Origin: Micromonospora sp. PLK6-60
GTDB lineage: Bacteria; Actinomycetota; Actinomycetes; Mycobacteriales; Micromonosporaceae
Assembly: GCF_019890675.1 (NCBI RefSeq)
Contig: NZ_JAIOAA010000015.1
Span: 1-64,000 of the forward strand
Reading direction: 5' to 3'
Length of the DNA: 64,000 nt
The notes under the pieces were generated by a model. The model saw nothing but the letters and a program-made list of their open reading frames with translations. It made no database searches and had not been told where the DNA came from. Position 1 is the stretch's first letter. Each line of letters starts with the position of its first letter. The translations under genes and the position numbers were made by a program. This document shows positions 17,101-24,152 of the stretch, in pieces.

Positions 17101-18451
17101 TGCCGGTGTCGTCGAGGATCCGGCTCACCAGGCCGGGTTCGAAGTCCACGTCGGCGGCGGTGACGGCGTCGCGCAACTGGGCTCGGCTCATCGGCGGCAC
17201 GAAGATCATGCCGTCCCGGGCCGCCTGCGCGGTCTCCTCGGTGATCAGCGCGTCCAGCGCGCCGGACCGCATGGTCAGCACAGCGCGCAGCCCGGGCGCT
17301 CCACCGGGCCGGCTGGGCGCGGCCGACACCAGCTGGTGCAGCAGATTCCACAGCTGGGGAGCCGCCGCCGGCGGCACCTCCTCGAACTGGTCGCCGAAGA
17401 TCAACAGCCCGCCGTCGCCGGCCTTCTCGACCAGCCGGCCGGCGAGCCAGGGCACCGCCGTCGCCGGGGTGGCGTCGAGGCGCTCGGCCAGGGCGGCGGC
17501 CTCGTCGTGCCGACCCACCTCGGTCAGAGCCGGATCCAGCACCCCGACGACCGCGTCGGCCAACAACGCCGCGGGGCGCACCCCGGGCAACGGACGGAAG
17601 GTGGTCAGCAGGGTGCCGCGGTCCCGCAGTCGCGGCGTCAGCCCCGCGAAGACCAGCGAGGACTTGCCGCTTCCCGACGGCCCGGCCAGGGTCACCAGCG
17701 GCTGCCGGTCCACCAGCGCGGCCAGCTGGTCGATCAGCGCGTCCCGGCCCCGGAAGTGCGCCGCGTGCTCCTCCAGGAACGGCTCCAGTCCCCGGTACGG
17801 GCACGACTCGGCCGCGTCCGGCGCGGCGATCTCGGGATGCGCCTCGACCAGCGTCCGGACCGGGATCAGGTACGCGGTCGTGTTGCCCCGCTCAGCCGCG
17901 ACGATCATGCCGACGACGGCGCCATCCGGGCTCCACACCGGGGAGCCGCTGAAGCCGGGGCCGATCCCACGCTGCTGCGGCGAGGACTCCACCTGCAACC
18001 AACCGGCGCCCTGCCGGGCCCGCAGCTCCGCCTCGACCCAGACGCCGTACTCCTCCGGCAGGTCGGCGGGGAAGCCGAAGACCCGGACCTGGTCACCCCA
18101 GGCCGACTCGGTGAGCGTCAGGCGGGCCCGGCGGGCGTCCACCGGTGCGGACCGGTCCAGCCGGAGCAGGGCCGTGTCGCCGCTGCCGTCGATCCGGGCC
18201 GGTTGCCAGCCGACCACCGTCGCCCGGTGTTCCCCGGCCGGCGGACCCGCACCGAGCAGGGGAAACTCCACGATGACGAAACCGTCCGGCGGATCGGTGT
18301 CGTAGCGACCGCTGCCCAACGCCGCGGTGACCACGTGCGCGCAGGTCAGCACCAGATCGGCAGCGACGAGGAAGGCGGTCCCCACCACCTGGCCGGAACG
18401 CCCGCGCACCCGGCCCAAGGCGGCCGCCGCCGACGAGATCCCGTCCGCCAT
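14195..18451 (-). CDS. trypsin-like protease - nSTAND1 NTPase - beta-propeller protein
   Basis: A protein of 1418 aa with three parts. Residues 1-205 are a trypsin-like domain with a full triad: His39 in VLTCAHVVTA, Asp92 in GSGDTALLRL and Ser168 in GPGFSGSPVW. Residues 215-650 are an nSTAND1 NTPase: the CPYRGLEPF entry motif, Walker A GPSGSGKSS (257-265), Walker B LLIFGDQFEE (349-358), then a winged-helix region. A single hydrophobic span (652-677) follows, and about 720-1418 are WD40/beta-propeller-like repeats rich in FSPDG-type turns. STAND proteins are signal-triggered switches; here the propeller would sense, the NTPase oligomerise and the protease act. It is predicted to be a conflict or suicide system with the Trypco1 partner. 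Start at ATG 18451. Confidence 0.88.
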   Translation of the reverse strand: MADGISSAAAALGRVRGRSGQVVGTAFLVAADLVLTCAHVVTAALGSGRYDTDPPDGFVIVEFPLLGAGPPAGEHRATVVGWQPARIDGSGDTALLRLDRSAPVDARRARLTLTESAWGDQVRVFGFPADLPEEYGVWVEAELRARQGAGWLQVESSPQQRGIGPGFSGSPVWSPDGAVVGMIVAAERGNTTAYLIPVRTLVEAHPEIAAPDAAESCPYRGLEPFLEEHAAHFRGRDALIDQLAALVDRQPLVTLAGPSGSGKSSLVFAGLTPRLRDRGTLLTTFRPLPGVRPAALLADAVVGVLDPALTEVGRHDEAAALAERLDATPATAVPWLAGRLVEKAGDGGLLIFGDQFEEVPPAAAPQLWNLLHQLVSAAPSRPGGAPGLRAVLTMRSGALDALITEETAQAARDGMIFVPPMSRAQLRDAVTAADVDFEPGLVSRILDDTGTEPGSLPLVEFTLARLWQRRRAGLLTHQAYDELGGVSGALAGYAEEVYEHGLTEVEQPAARRLLTQLARPAPDGDFARRPIRLVDLDDPLRLGLARLTASRLVVVSRAPDGAEVADLAHQALIHQWPRLRGWLTEERDFRGWQESLRADLARWEADGRDGGGLLRGAPLATAVRWTREHPEDISAAERGYIRASRALAQRRVRILWSVVAVISVLALAAGGLAVLAARQTERADARLRTAASRALADESNRLRRSDPGTSLQLAQAAWRHDRTAEASGALFSWYTALQSVDRIYRDIWDGDIEEVLTSRDGAVVVFVSGGLPAVWTGLTGDDPQRWRLPRGGRSYPGGEFAISPSGRYLGYANALGGVVLWDIERRSGPVELVETRPVEDLANDIGPPLIAFSPDGGRLLVWSRAWNDRRSALGVWDVASGRRLRAVDPVRRSDSPASVSFGPTGDTVLLTEAFAPARLHDLATGRLIRSVAAADNYFAAALNGAALTHCRSSRLRVVEPAGGGERFNLAVDTCSAPRLDVGAEYAVFLDLNEGESNAELSVVDLRTRRSYRFVAPPVDLVEQSGVSAVAVFRGADGHPTVLLADRDQAYRLRATAPQRLVDPPGRGPFNVPYRSALTTTPDGRLELWTDRDYARVALWDVVDRRTVATATLPPLPAGSGVPTGTWYDFSPDGTRLLLTRGDELIVYAVPTLTVQRRVRLPVQAELGQPLRGADLNSWASSVLPDGDGRAVVLHAGQLTRWELATGRQVGSALPLRTELAGQRRSALRAVLAPPVRPGHPGEVVVIEPSGQVEIWSLDRREAVATLDTRAAGPQNSARFDQSGDRLAVAANNGQVTLWNLGGERPTGRALPTGLITGLLGFTPDGKLVTLTQFRFPTLQLWDDVSGKLLAALTLRDFSPRITLLGDRLEFADDGRSGSLPLEPTAWLRRLCALNDRPYTGAEKEVLGRHSGTTEDPCG

Positions 18452-18672
18452 GTCACTTCCCGTCGCCGTTCGTGAGCCCGCCGTGACCGGACGAGGGTCG
18501 ATGTTATCGAAGCACCCGCAGGCCGTGCTGCCCCGGCGGCGGCCCGTCCCTACGCCTGCTCCCGCCGGCCCGGCGTCCGCTGCCCGTGGGCTCGTCCGGG
18601 CCCCCGCTGCCTGCCGGCTCGTCCGTACGCCTGCTCCCGACCGGCGTGGCCCCGCCCGGCGTGGACGACCGG

Positions 18673-18678
18673 TACCCT
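18673..18678 (+). promoter_or_regulatory. -10 box for a leaderless transcript
   Basis: TACCCT ends six bases before the GTG at 18685, and no ribosome site is present. Confidence 0.5.
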
Positions 18679-18684
18679 GCCGGC

Positions 18685-19224
18685 GTGACGGACAGCGGCG
18701 ACGGGGAACGGCTGGCGGCCTCGCTGGCCGACTGGCTCGACCGGCTCGCCTTCGCCGACCTGACCACCGACCAGGTGACCGCCCGGCTGGTCGACGCGGT
18801 GGCCGGCTGGGCGGGGGAGCGGGGCTGGCGGGTCTACCGGCGCGCACCCAGCGTGCTGCCGTTGCCGCCGCCGATGTCGGGGCAGCATTCGGTGCTCGAC
18901 GTGGCCTGCGCCCGACCCGACGGCCCGCCGGTGGTGGTCGAGATCGACCACGGCACCCGGCGGCGCACCTGGGAGAAGCTCCTCGCCGAGGCCGGCGCGG
19001 GCCGGGTCCCGCTCTGGCTGCGCTGGGGCACCGGCCGGTTCACCGCGCCGCCCCCGCCCATCCGGATGGTGACCTGCGTGGTCAGCCGGCGCACCGGGCC
19101 CGACGGCCCGCTGCACAGCCGCTCACCGGCGACCGACCGGCCGCCGCCGGCGCACTCCGCCGGGGACCTGGGCCCGGCCGACGCCGTGGAGCTGCCGCTA
19201 CCGCCACCCGAGCCCGGGCGTTGA
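18685..19224 (+). CDS. conserved actinobacterial protein of unknown function
   Basis: A protein of 179 aa from the GTG at 18685, chosen because a TACCCT -10 box precedes it by six bases. An N-terminal helical part (LAASLADWLDRLAFADLTTDQVTARLVDAV) is followed by a compact domain with VLDVACARPDGPPVVVEIDHGTRRRTWEKLLAEA, which recalls an endonuclease-like core (D...E-x-D spacing) but is not diagnostic. The Pro-rich C-terminus ends inside the first copy of a repeat (19207-19222), which supplies the TGA. It lies head-to-head with the trypsin-nSTAND gene, 233 bases apart. A role linked to that module is possible but unproven. Confidence 0.6.
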   Translation: MTDSGDGERLAASLADWLDRLAFADLTTDQVTARLVDAVAGWAGERGWRVYRRAPSVLPLPPPMSGQHSVLDVACARPDGPPVVVEIDHGTRRRTWEKLLAEAGAGRVPLWLRWGTGRFTAPPPPIRMVTCVVSRRTGPDGPLHSRSPATDRPPPAHSAGDLGPADAVELPLPPPEPGR

Positions 19225-19331
19225 CGTCACTCCCGTCCCCGAGCCCGGGCGTTAACAAGGGGCCCGTCCCCGAGCCCGGGCGTTAATAAGGGGCCCCTCC
19301 TCTACCGAATGCGTTAACAGGGGGCCCTTCC
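19207..19331. repeat. cluster of GTTAACAAGGGGCCC-type intergenic repeats
   Basis: Three copies of CCCGAGCCCGGGCGTT lie at 19207, 19238 and 19270. The last two continue as AACAAGGGGCCC and AATAAGGGGCCC. A fourth related block, GCGTTAACAGGGGGCCC, starts at 19311. The block lies between convergent genes. The GGGGCCCC core is palindromic, so the element could fold and stop transcription from either side. From memory, similar elements recur between Micromonospora genes. Confidence 0.8.
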
Positions 19332-19333
19332 TT

Positions 19334-19954
19334 TCACTCGAAGCGGGTGGGGTCGCCGGCGCCGACCCGCAGCACCTCCGGTACGCCGTCGGAGAAGTCC
19401 ACCACCGTGGTCGGCACGGTGCCGCACTCGCCGGAGTCGAGCACCGCGTCGAGCACGTGGTCCAGCCGTTCCTTGATCTCCCAGCCCTGGGTGAGCGGCT
19501 CCTCCTCGTCCGGCAGCAGCAGGGTGCTGGACAGCAGCGGCTCACCCAGCTCGGCGAGCAGCGCCTGGGTCACCGTGTGGTCGGGGATCCGCACCCCGAC
19601 GGTCTTCTTCCTCGGGTGCAGCAGTCGGCGCGGCACCTCCTTCGTCGCCGGCAGGATGAACGTGTAGCTGCCCGGCGTGGCCGCCTTGATCGCGCGGAAC
19701 GAGGCGTTGTTGACCTGCACGAACTGCCCGAGCTGCGCGAAGTCGGCACAGACCAGGGTGAAGTGGTGGCCGGAGCCCAGGTGGCGGATCTCCCGGATCC
19801 GGTCCAGGCCGTCCCGGTTGCCCAGCCGGCAGCCGAGCGCGAAGCACGAGTCCGTCGGGTAGGCGACCAGGCCGTCCGCCCGGATCAGGTCCACCACCTG
19901 CCTGATCGCGCGCGGCTGCGGGTTGTCCGGGTGCACGTCGTAGTACTTGGCCAC
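19334..19954 (-). CDS. L-threonylcarbamoyladenylate synthase family (Sua5/YciO/YrdC)
   Basis: A protein of 206 aa. The GTG at 19954 follows a TAAGCT box by seven bases, so the message is leaderless. The motif VAYPTDSCFALGCRLGNRDGLDRIREI carries the conserved Thr and basic residues that bind ATP and threonine, and HHFTLVCADFAQL, RIPDHTVTQAL and LLSSTLLLP are typical of the YciO branch. Family enzymes make threonylcarbamoyl-AMP for the t6A base at position 37 of tRNAs. Because YciO-like members are diverged from true Sua5, the exact reaction is less certain than the fold. Confidence 0.85.
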   Translation of the reverse strand: MAKYYDVHPDNPQPRAIRQVVDLIRADGLVAYPTDSCFALGCRLGNRDGLDRIREIRHLGSGHHFTLVCADFAQLGQFVQVNNASFRAIKAATPGSYTFILPATKEVPRRLLHPRKKTVGVRIPDHTVTQALLAELGEPLLSSTLLLPDEEEPLTQGWEIKERLDHVLDAVLDSGECGTVPTTVVDFSDGVPEVLRVGAGDPTRFE

Positions 19955-19961
19955 GCTGCGG

Positions 19962-19967
19962 AGCTTA
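19962..19967 (-). promoter_or_regulatory. -10 box of the Sua5/YciO gene
   Basis: Minus-strand TAAGCT, seven bases before the GTG start, giving a leaderless transcript. Confidence 0.55.
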
Positions 19968-20013
19968 GGAGGCGGCGGGCGGCGGCGCACCACGGCCCGC
20001 ACCGGGCGCGCCG

Positions 20014-21021
20014 TCAGCCGGTGGCGGGACTGGCGGTCAGCTCGGCGCGCGGCGCCGCGTCGGTGCGGAAGTGCGGATCACCGGCGGTCAGCCGGATGGT
20101 GAACCCGTCGACGTCGCGGTAGTGGGCCACGTGGCTACAGGACTGGTGGGTGATCCACAGCCCCAGCCCGCCCGGGCCGCCGTCCCGGGCCGGCAGCAGC
20201 CCGGCGAACGGGTCGGTGGGGCCGGCGCCCCGGTCGGTGACGCTGACCACGACGCGGTCGTCGCAGGCCCAGACCCGCAGGCACACCACCGGGCGGCCGT
20301 AGCGCACCGCGTTGGTGACCGTCTCGCTGACGGCGACCACCAGATCCTCCACCTGCTCGAGCGGGAGTCGGCCGCCGGCCGCCGCGTACACCGCCCGGCG
20401 CGCCTCGGCGGCGGTGGGATCGGCCAACTCGACCGCGGGCGGGGTCAGTTGCAGCGGGTCGGGGACGGGCAGGCGGTTCTCCGCCAGGTAGACCTCCGGC
20501 TCGACGTAGTGCTCGCTCGGCACGTGCCGGCCGTCGGCGGTGGCGTACCGGGGATGGGTACGGGCCACCTCCGTCAGCACCTCCGGCGGGGCGGTCCGGG
20601 TGTCGTACGCGCACATGCTCCAGAGCGGGAACTCGTCGTAGGCGTGGTTTATCGCCGACTCGTACCGGGCCCACCAGTCCCACGTCACACCCAGCATGGC
20701 CGGGCTCAGCTCGCCGATTATCCGGATCTGCCCGACCCCCCGCGCCACGTGCGTGGCGAGCAGGGCGCGGTAGGCGCGGATCGCCGCGGCGGGGCGGGCG
20801 TAGAGGTCGCCGCCGCTGAGGAACTCCACCGCCGTGGCGGCCGGTAGGGCCGACCGGACCAGCGCGGCGTGCTCGGCCCCGAACGCCACGATGGTCGGCT
20901 CGCCCGCGGCGACGCCGTCGCGCAGGAACGGCACCGTGATCGCCAGCAGTTCCTCGTCCGAGCCGTAGCAGACGGCCTCGTGGAAATAGCCCTGGTGGTC
21001 GCTGGCCGCTCCGGTCCTCAT
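20014..21021 (-). CDS. MEDS sensor domain fused to an RsbW-like ATPase (anti-sigma-type kinase)
   Basis: A protein of 335 aa. Residues 1-190 match the MEDS sensory domain (FHEAVCYGSDEELLAITVPFL, then GQIRIIGELSPAM, WWARYESAINHAYDEFPLW and MCAYDTR). Residues about 220-320 are a GHKL ATPase of the serine-kinase kind: N box VVAVSETVTNAVRYG, G1 box VTDRGAGPTDPF and G2 box GPGGLGLWITHQ. Such ATPases bind and phosphorylate STAS proteins and often inhibit sigma factors. The ATG shares one base with the stop of the upstream STAS gene (TGATG), so both are made together and are probably a cognate pair. No sigma factor is adjacent. Confidence 0.85.
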   Translation of the reverse strand: MRTGAASDHQGYFHEAVCYGSDEELLAITVPFLRDGVAAGEPTIVAFGAEHAALVRSALPAATAVEFLSGGDLYARPAAAIRAYRALLATHVARGVGQIRIIGELSPAMLGVTWDWWARYESAINHAYDEFPLWSMCAYDTRTAPPEVLTEVARTHPRYATADGRHVPSEHYVEPEVYLAENRLPVPDPLQLTPPAVELADPTAAEARRAVYAAAGGRLPLEQVEDLVVAVSETVTNAVRYGRPVVCLRVWACDDRVVVSVTDRGAGPTDPFAGLLPARDGGPGGLGLWITHQSCSHVAHYRDVDGFTIRLTAGDPHFRTDAAPRAELTASPATG

Positions 21022-21851
21022 CAGGCGGCCTCCACCCGGACGCCGGCCAGCGCCAGCAGCTCGACCAGCCGGGACGCGGTGGGCAGCGACGTGCGCAGGA
21101 CGGCGACCGCCCCCCGCGCGGTCGCGTACCGGGCCAGGTGGGTCAGGCTGCGGTGGTCGATGTAGCGCAGCCGCGGGCCGCACAGCCGCAGCTCGCCGTC
21201 CACCGGGCGCAGCTCCGCCCGCTCCAGCGCCGCCGCGAACAGCTCGTGGTTGGACGGGTCCAGCTCGCCGGCCAGCTCCGCGCAGTCGTCACCCGGACCG
21301 CAGGCAGACAGCCGGAAGAGCAGGCCGGGGGCGTTGGTGTACGGGTGCAGGCAGGCCAGTTCGGCCACCGCCGGGTCGCCCAGCCGGAGCCGGTCGTACG
21401 CGCACATCGCGGAGAACGGCCGGGCCCGCATGAACCGGTCGACGCGGTGCTCGTAGCGGGCGAACCGGTCCCGCTGGGCGGGGGTGGCGGCAAGGCCGGT
21501 CGCGTCGGCGACGACCCGCAGCCCGGTGTGCCCGGCGGCCAGCGCCGCGTCGGTCGCGGTGGCGTAGGCCCGCACCTGGCCCACCGGGTCGACCAGCCCG
21601 TCCGGCGGGTACGCCGACCAGGGCGGCACGATCCGCAGGTCGCCCCGGCGCAGCGCCCCGTCGAGGTCGGGCAGGCCGGCCAGCCGTTCCCGGGCCACCT
21701 CGGCCGGGTCCGGCCCCACATACCAGCCCTGCTCGCCAGCGGCGAGGCCGGCGGAGAGGTAACGGCGGGCCGCGTCGTCGAAGGCCGCCGAGTCGTCGTA
21801 CGACCAACAGACGTGACCGTGCGGCACGGCCGGCCGCTCCTCGGTGATCAC
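21021..21851 (-). CDS. MEDS sensor domain fused to a STAS (anti-anti-sigma) domain
   Basis: A protein of 276 aa. The GTG at 21851 was chosen for the GAGG site eight bases before it; a GTG nine bases further up (21860) is possible. Residues 1-180 are a MEDS domain (HVCWSYDDSAAFDDAARRYLSAGLAAGEQGWYV, AMCAYDRLRLG). The C-terminal 80 residues are STAS-like (GELRLCGPRLRYIDHRSLTHLARYATARGAVAVLR), with Ser in the position where STAS proteins are phosphorylated. It would antagonise the ATPase encoded next in the operon. The ligand of the MEDS domain is unknown. Confidence 0.82.
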   Translation of the reverse strand: MITEERPAVPHGHVCWSYDDSAAFDDAARRYLSAGLAAGEQGWYVGPDPAEVARERLAGLPDLDGALRRGDLRIVPPWSAYPPDGLVDPVGQVRAYATATDAALAAGHTGLRVVADATGLAATPAQRDRFARYEHRVDRFMRARPFSAMCAYDRLRLGDPAVAELACLHPYTNAPGLLFRLSACGPGDDCAELAGELDPSNHELFAAALERAELRPVDGELRLCGPRLRYIDHRSLTHLARYATARGAVAVLRTSLPTASRLVELLALAGVRVEAA

Positions 21852-21994
21852 GTCCCGCACCTCATGCCGGCAGTCTAGGCCCGGATCACAGTCCGGTCGA
21901 CGGCGGCACGGCACGTCAGAGCGTCGGACAGGTTTGCCGGCGTCGCCCGGCGGTACTGCCTCCGGAGACATCCACGACGAGGAGGCGGAATCCG

Positions 21995-22501
21995 GTGAAT
22001 GTGAACGAGCTGCTGACCGAGACCTACGGCCGGCTGCCCGAGCTGGTCCGGTCGGCGGTGGACGGCCTCTCCGCGGAGCAGTTGCGCCAGGCCCCCGCGC
22101 CGGGGGCCAACCCGGTCGGCTGGCTGGTCTGGCACCTGACCCGGGTCCAGGACCACCACGTGGCGGACCTGCTCGGCGAGGAACAGGTCTGGGTCTCCGG
22201 GGACTGGGCGCCCCGGTTCGGGCTCAAGGCGGACCCGGACGACACCGGCTACGGGCACGGGCCGGCGGAGATCGCGGCGGTCCGGCCGGAGGGGTCCACC
22301 GCCCTGATCGGCTACTTCACCGCGGTCGCCGACCGTACCCAGCGGTTCCTGGCCGGGCTGACCGCCGCCGACCTGGACCGGGTGGTGGACGAGGCGTGGG
22401 ACCCGCCGGTGACCCTCGGGGTCCGGCTGGTCAGCGTGGCCGAGGACGACCTGCAGCACGCCGGTCAGGCCGCCTACGTCCGCGGGCTGATCCAGGACTG
22501 A
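21995..22501 (+). CDS. DinB/DUF664-family protein
   Basis: A protein of 168 aa with a four-helix DinB-like fold: an N-terminal helix (MNVNELLTETYGRLPELVRSAVDG), the metal-site histidines in GWLVWHLTRVQDHHVADLLG, and the third His in EDDLQHAGQAAYVRGLI near the C-terminus. Related proteins are mycothiol- or bacillithiol-dependent transferases or metal-binding proteins of unknown role. The GTG at 21995 follows a GAGGCGG site. It is divergent from the MEDS operon and convergent with the alcohol dehydrogenase. Confidence 0.85.
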   Translation: MNVNELLTETYGRLPELVRSAVDGLSAEQLRQAPAPGANPVGWLVWHLTRVQDHHVADLLGEEQVWVSGDWAPRFGLKADPDDTGYGHGPAEIAAVRPEGSTALIGYFTAVADRTQRFLAGLTAADLDRVVDEAWDPPVTLGVRLVSVAEDDLQHAGQAAYVRGLIQD

Positions 22502-22503
22502 CG

Positions 22504-22544
22504 ACCCGCCGGGCCGGTCGACGGCGACCGGCCCGGCGGCGGGT
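22504..22544. terminator. bidirectional terminator hairpin
   Basis: ACCCGCCGGGCCGGTCG (22504-22520) pairs with CGACCGGCCCGGCGGCGGGT (22525-22544) around an ACGG loop, with one three-base bulge. It fills the gap between convergent genes. Confidence 0.75.
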
Positions 22545-23590
22545 CACGGCACGATGACCGCGCGTCCCTCCAGCGTCCCGTCCCGCAACTGGTGGTACGC
22601 GGACACCGCCTCGTCCAGCCCGAAGGTGGTGATCTTCGGCCGGACGAGGCCCCGGGCGCCCAGGTCGAGCACCTCGATCAGCTCCGGCCGGCTGCCCCAG
22701 TACACGGTCTGGATGCTCACCTCGTACGGCACCCCGAAGAACGACACCGGCAGCGTGCCGCCGCCGAGTCCCACGATGGTCAGGTCACCCATCGTCCGGG
22801 CCACCGACACGCCCAGCTTCAGCGTGGCGTCCGCGCCCACGAAGTCCAGCACCACGTCGGCGCCCCGGCCGCCGGTGGCCGCCCTGATCCGGTCCGCCGC
22901 GTCCTCGTCGGGGCGCAGGGTCAGGTCGGCGCCGTACTCCCGGGCCAGGGTCAACGCGTCGTCGCGGGTGTCCACCGCGATGACCCGGGCGGCGGTGGTC
23001 GCCTTGAGGATCTGCACCCCCACGTGCCCGAGGCCGCCGACCCCGATGACCAGGGCGGTGTTGCCCGGCGCCAGCTTCGGCCAGGACCGGCGGATCGCAT
23101 GGTACGGGGTGAGGCCCGCGTCGGTCAGCGGCGCGGCGTGCACCGGGTCCAGCCCCTCGGGCAGCGGCACCAGGTGGCGCGCGTCGGGCACCAGCAGGTA
23201 TTCGGCCATCCCACCGTCCAGGCCCAGCCCACCGCCGCCGCCGGGCACCGGCGCCCCGGCCGGGTTCTCGCAGTAGGTGTCCATCCCGACCCGGCAACGG
23301 GCGCAGCTCCCGCACCCCCAGGGCCCGTAGACGGCCACCGGCTGGCCCACCTCCGGCCCGGTCACGCCCGGCCCGAGGGCGTGCACCCAGCCGGCGTTCT
23401 CGTGGCCCAGCGTGAACGGCGGGTTCCAGGGCACCGCGCCGGCCTCGAAGTCGTGCATCAGGTGCAGGTCCGAGTGGCAGGCCCCGGCACCGCCGACCTT
23501 CACGACCACCTGGCCCGGACCGGGCTCCGGCTGGGGCACGTCGACCAGTTCCGGCTCGGTTTTCCAGTTCGGCAAGCGCAGCGCGCGCAT
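22544..23590 (-). CDS. zinc-dependent alcohol dehydrogenase (MDR family)
   Basis: A protein of 348 aa. Catalytic zinc ligands are Cys and His in GACHSDLHL and GHENAGWV. The structural-zinc cysteines are in GPWGCGSCARCRVGMDTYC. The NAD(P)-binding motif GVGGLGHVGVQILKA is followed by an acidic residue in VIAVDTRDD, which favours NAD. The ATG at 23590 follows a GGGAGGG site. The enzyme oxidises an alcohol or reduces an aldehyde in the cytoplasm; the substrate is not predictable from sequence. It stands alone. Confidence 0.92.
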   Translation of the reverse strand: MRALRLPNWKTEPELVDVPQPEPGPGQVVVKVGGAGACHSDLHLMHDFEAGAVPWNPPFTLGHENAGWVHALGPGVTGPEVGQPVAVYGPWGCGSCARCRVGMDTYCENPAGAPVPGGGGGLGLDGGMAEYLLVPDARHLVPLPEGLDPVHAAPLTDAGLTPYHAIRRSWPKLAPGNTALVIGVGGLGHVGVQILKATTAARVIAVDTRDDALTLAREYGADLTLRPDEDAADRIRAATGGRGADVVLDFVGADATLKLGVSVARTMGDLTIVGLGGGTLPVSFFGVPYEVSIQTVYWGSRPELIEVLDLGARGLVRPKITTFGLDEAVSAYHQLRDGTLEGRAVIVP

Positions 23591-23777
23591 CGGGTGACCC
23601 TCCCGTCCTCGTGGGGTGCTGCGGGTGCTGCCTGCCCGGTCCCGGCTGCGCCAAACGGCCGGGTGAGCCCCGCCCGCCGCCCCGGCGAGGTTCACCCGGA
23701 GCGGGTGATCCGGGCTCACCCGCCGGCACGGGAGGCTCGCCCGGCGGAGGGGCAACCGTCGAGGGGGAGGACGGACG

Positions 23778-24152
23778 ATGGCGTCTGCGGCGGAACACCT
23801 GGCCAGCCGGGTCGCTGGTCGACATCCGGAGCTGCCGGAGACCACGGCGGGCACGCTGCGGCTGGACATCCGGGTGAACGGTCACACCGATCACTGGTAT
23901 CTCACCATCCACGACCAGAAGGTCGACGTGAGCCGCTCGTCGGCGGAGGCGGACCTCGTCGTGGCGGCCGACCGGGCGGTGTTCGACGGACTCGCCGCCG
24001 GCCGCGCCCACATCGGCTCGGCCCTGTTGCGCAACGACGTGTACGCGCGGGGCGACCTGCGACTGCTGATGTTGTTGCGCCGGCTGTTCCCCGGCCCGCC
24101 GGACGCCCGCCATCCCCGCACCTCGGGGCTGACCGGGGAGGCGGCCGGGTGA
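23778..24152 (+). CDS. SCP2-like lipid-binding domain protein
   Basis: A protein of 124 aa. The central part (TLRLDIRVNGHTDHWYLTIHDQKVDVSRSSAEADLVVAADRAVFDGLAAGRAHIGSALL, read in pieces) matches the SCP2/sterol-carrier fold: a beta sheet, the ADLVV strand and the 'G...G' helix lining a hydrophobic cavity. Its stop overlaps the start of the next gene (GTGA), so it is produced with the debranching-type enzyme. A shared pathway is implied, but the ligand is unknown. Confidence 0.75.
   Translation: MASAAEHLASRVAGRHPELPETTAGTLRLDIRVNGHTDHWYLTIHDQKVDVSRSSAEADLVVAADRAVFDGLAAGRAHIGSALLRNDVYARGDLRLLMLLRRLFPGPPDARHPRTSGLTGEAAG

Noticed and set aside
13821..18451. A mobile defence island
   Set aside because: No integrase, transposase, attachment repeat or tRNA flanks the module, and base composition matches the surroundings by eye.
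23591..23777. Riboswitch or structured RNA upstream of the SCP2-like gene
   Set aside because: GC-rich inverted segments (GGTGAGCCCC and GGGCTCACCC) can fold, but no conserved riboswitch motif is recognised.
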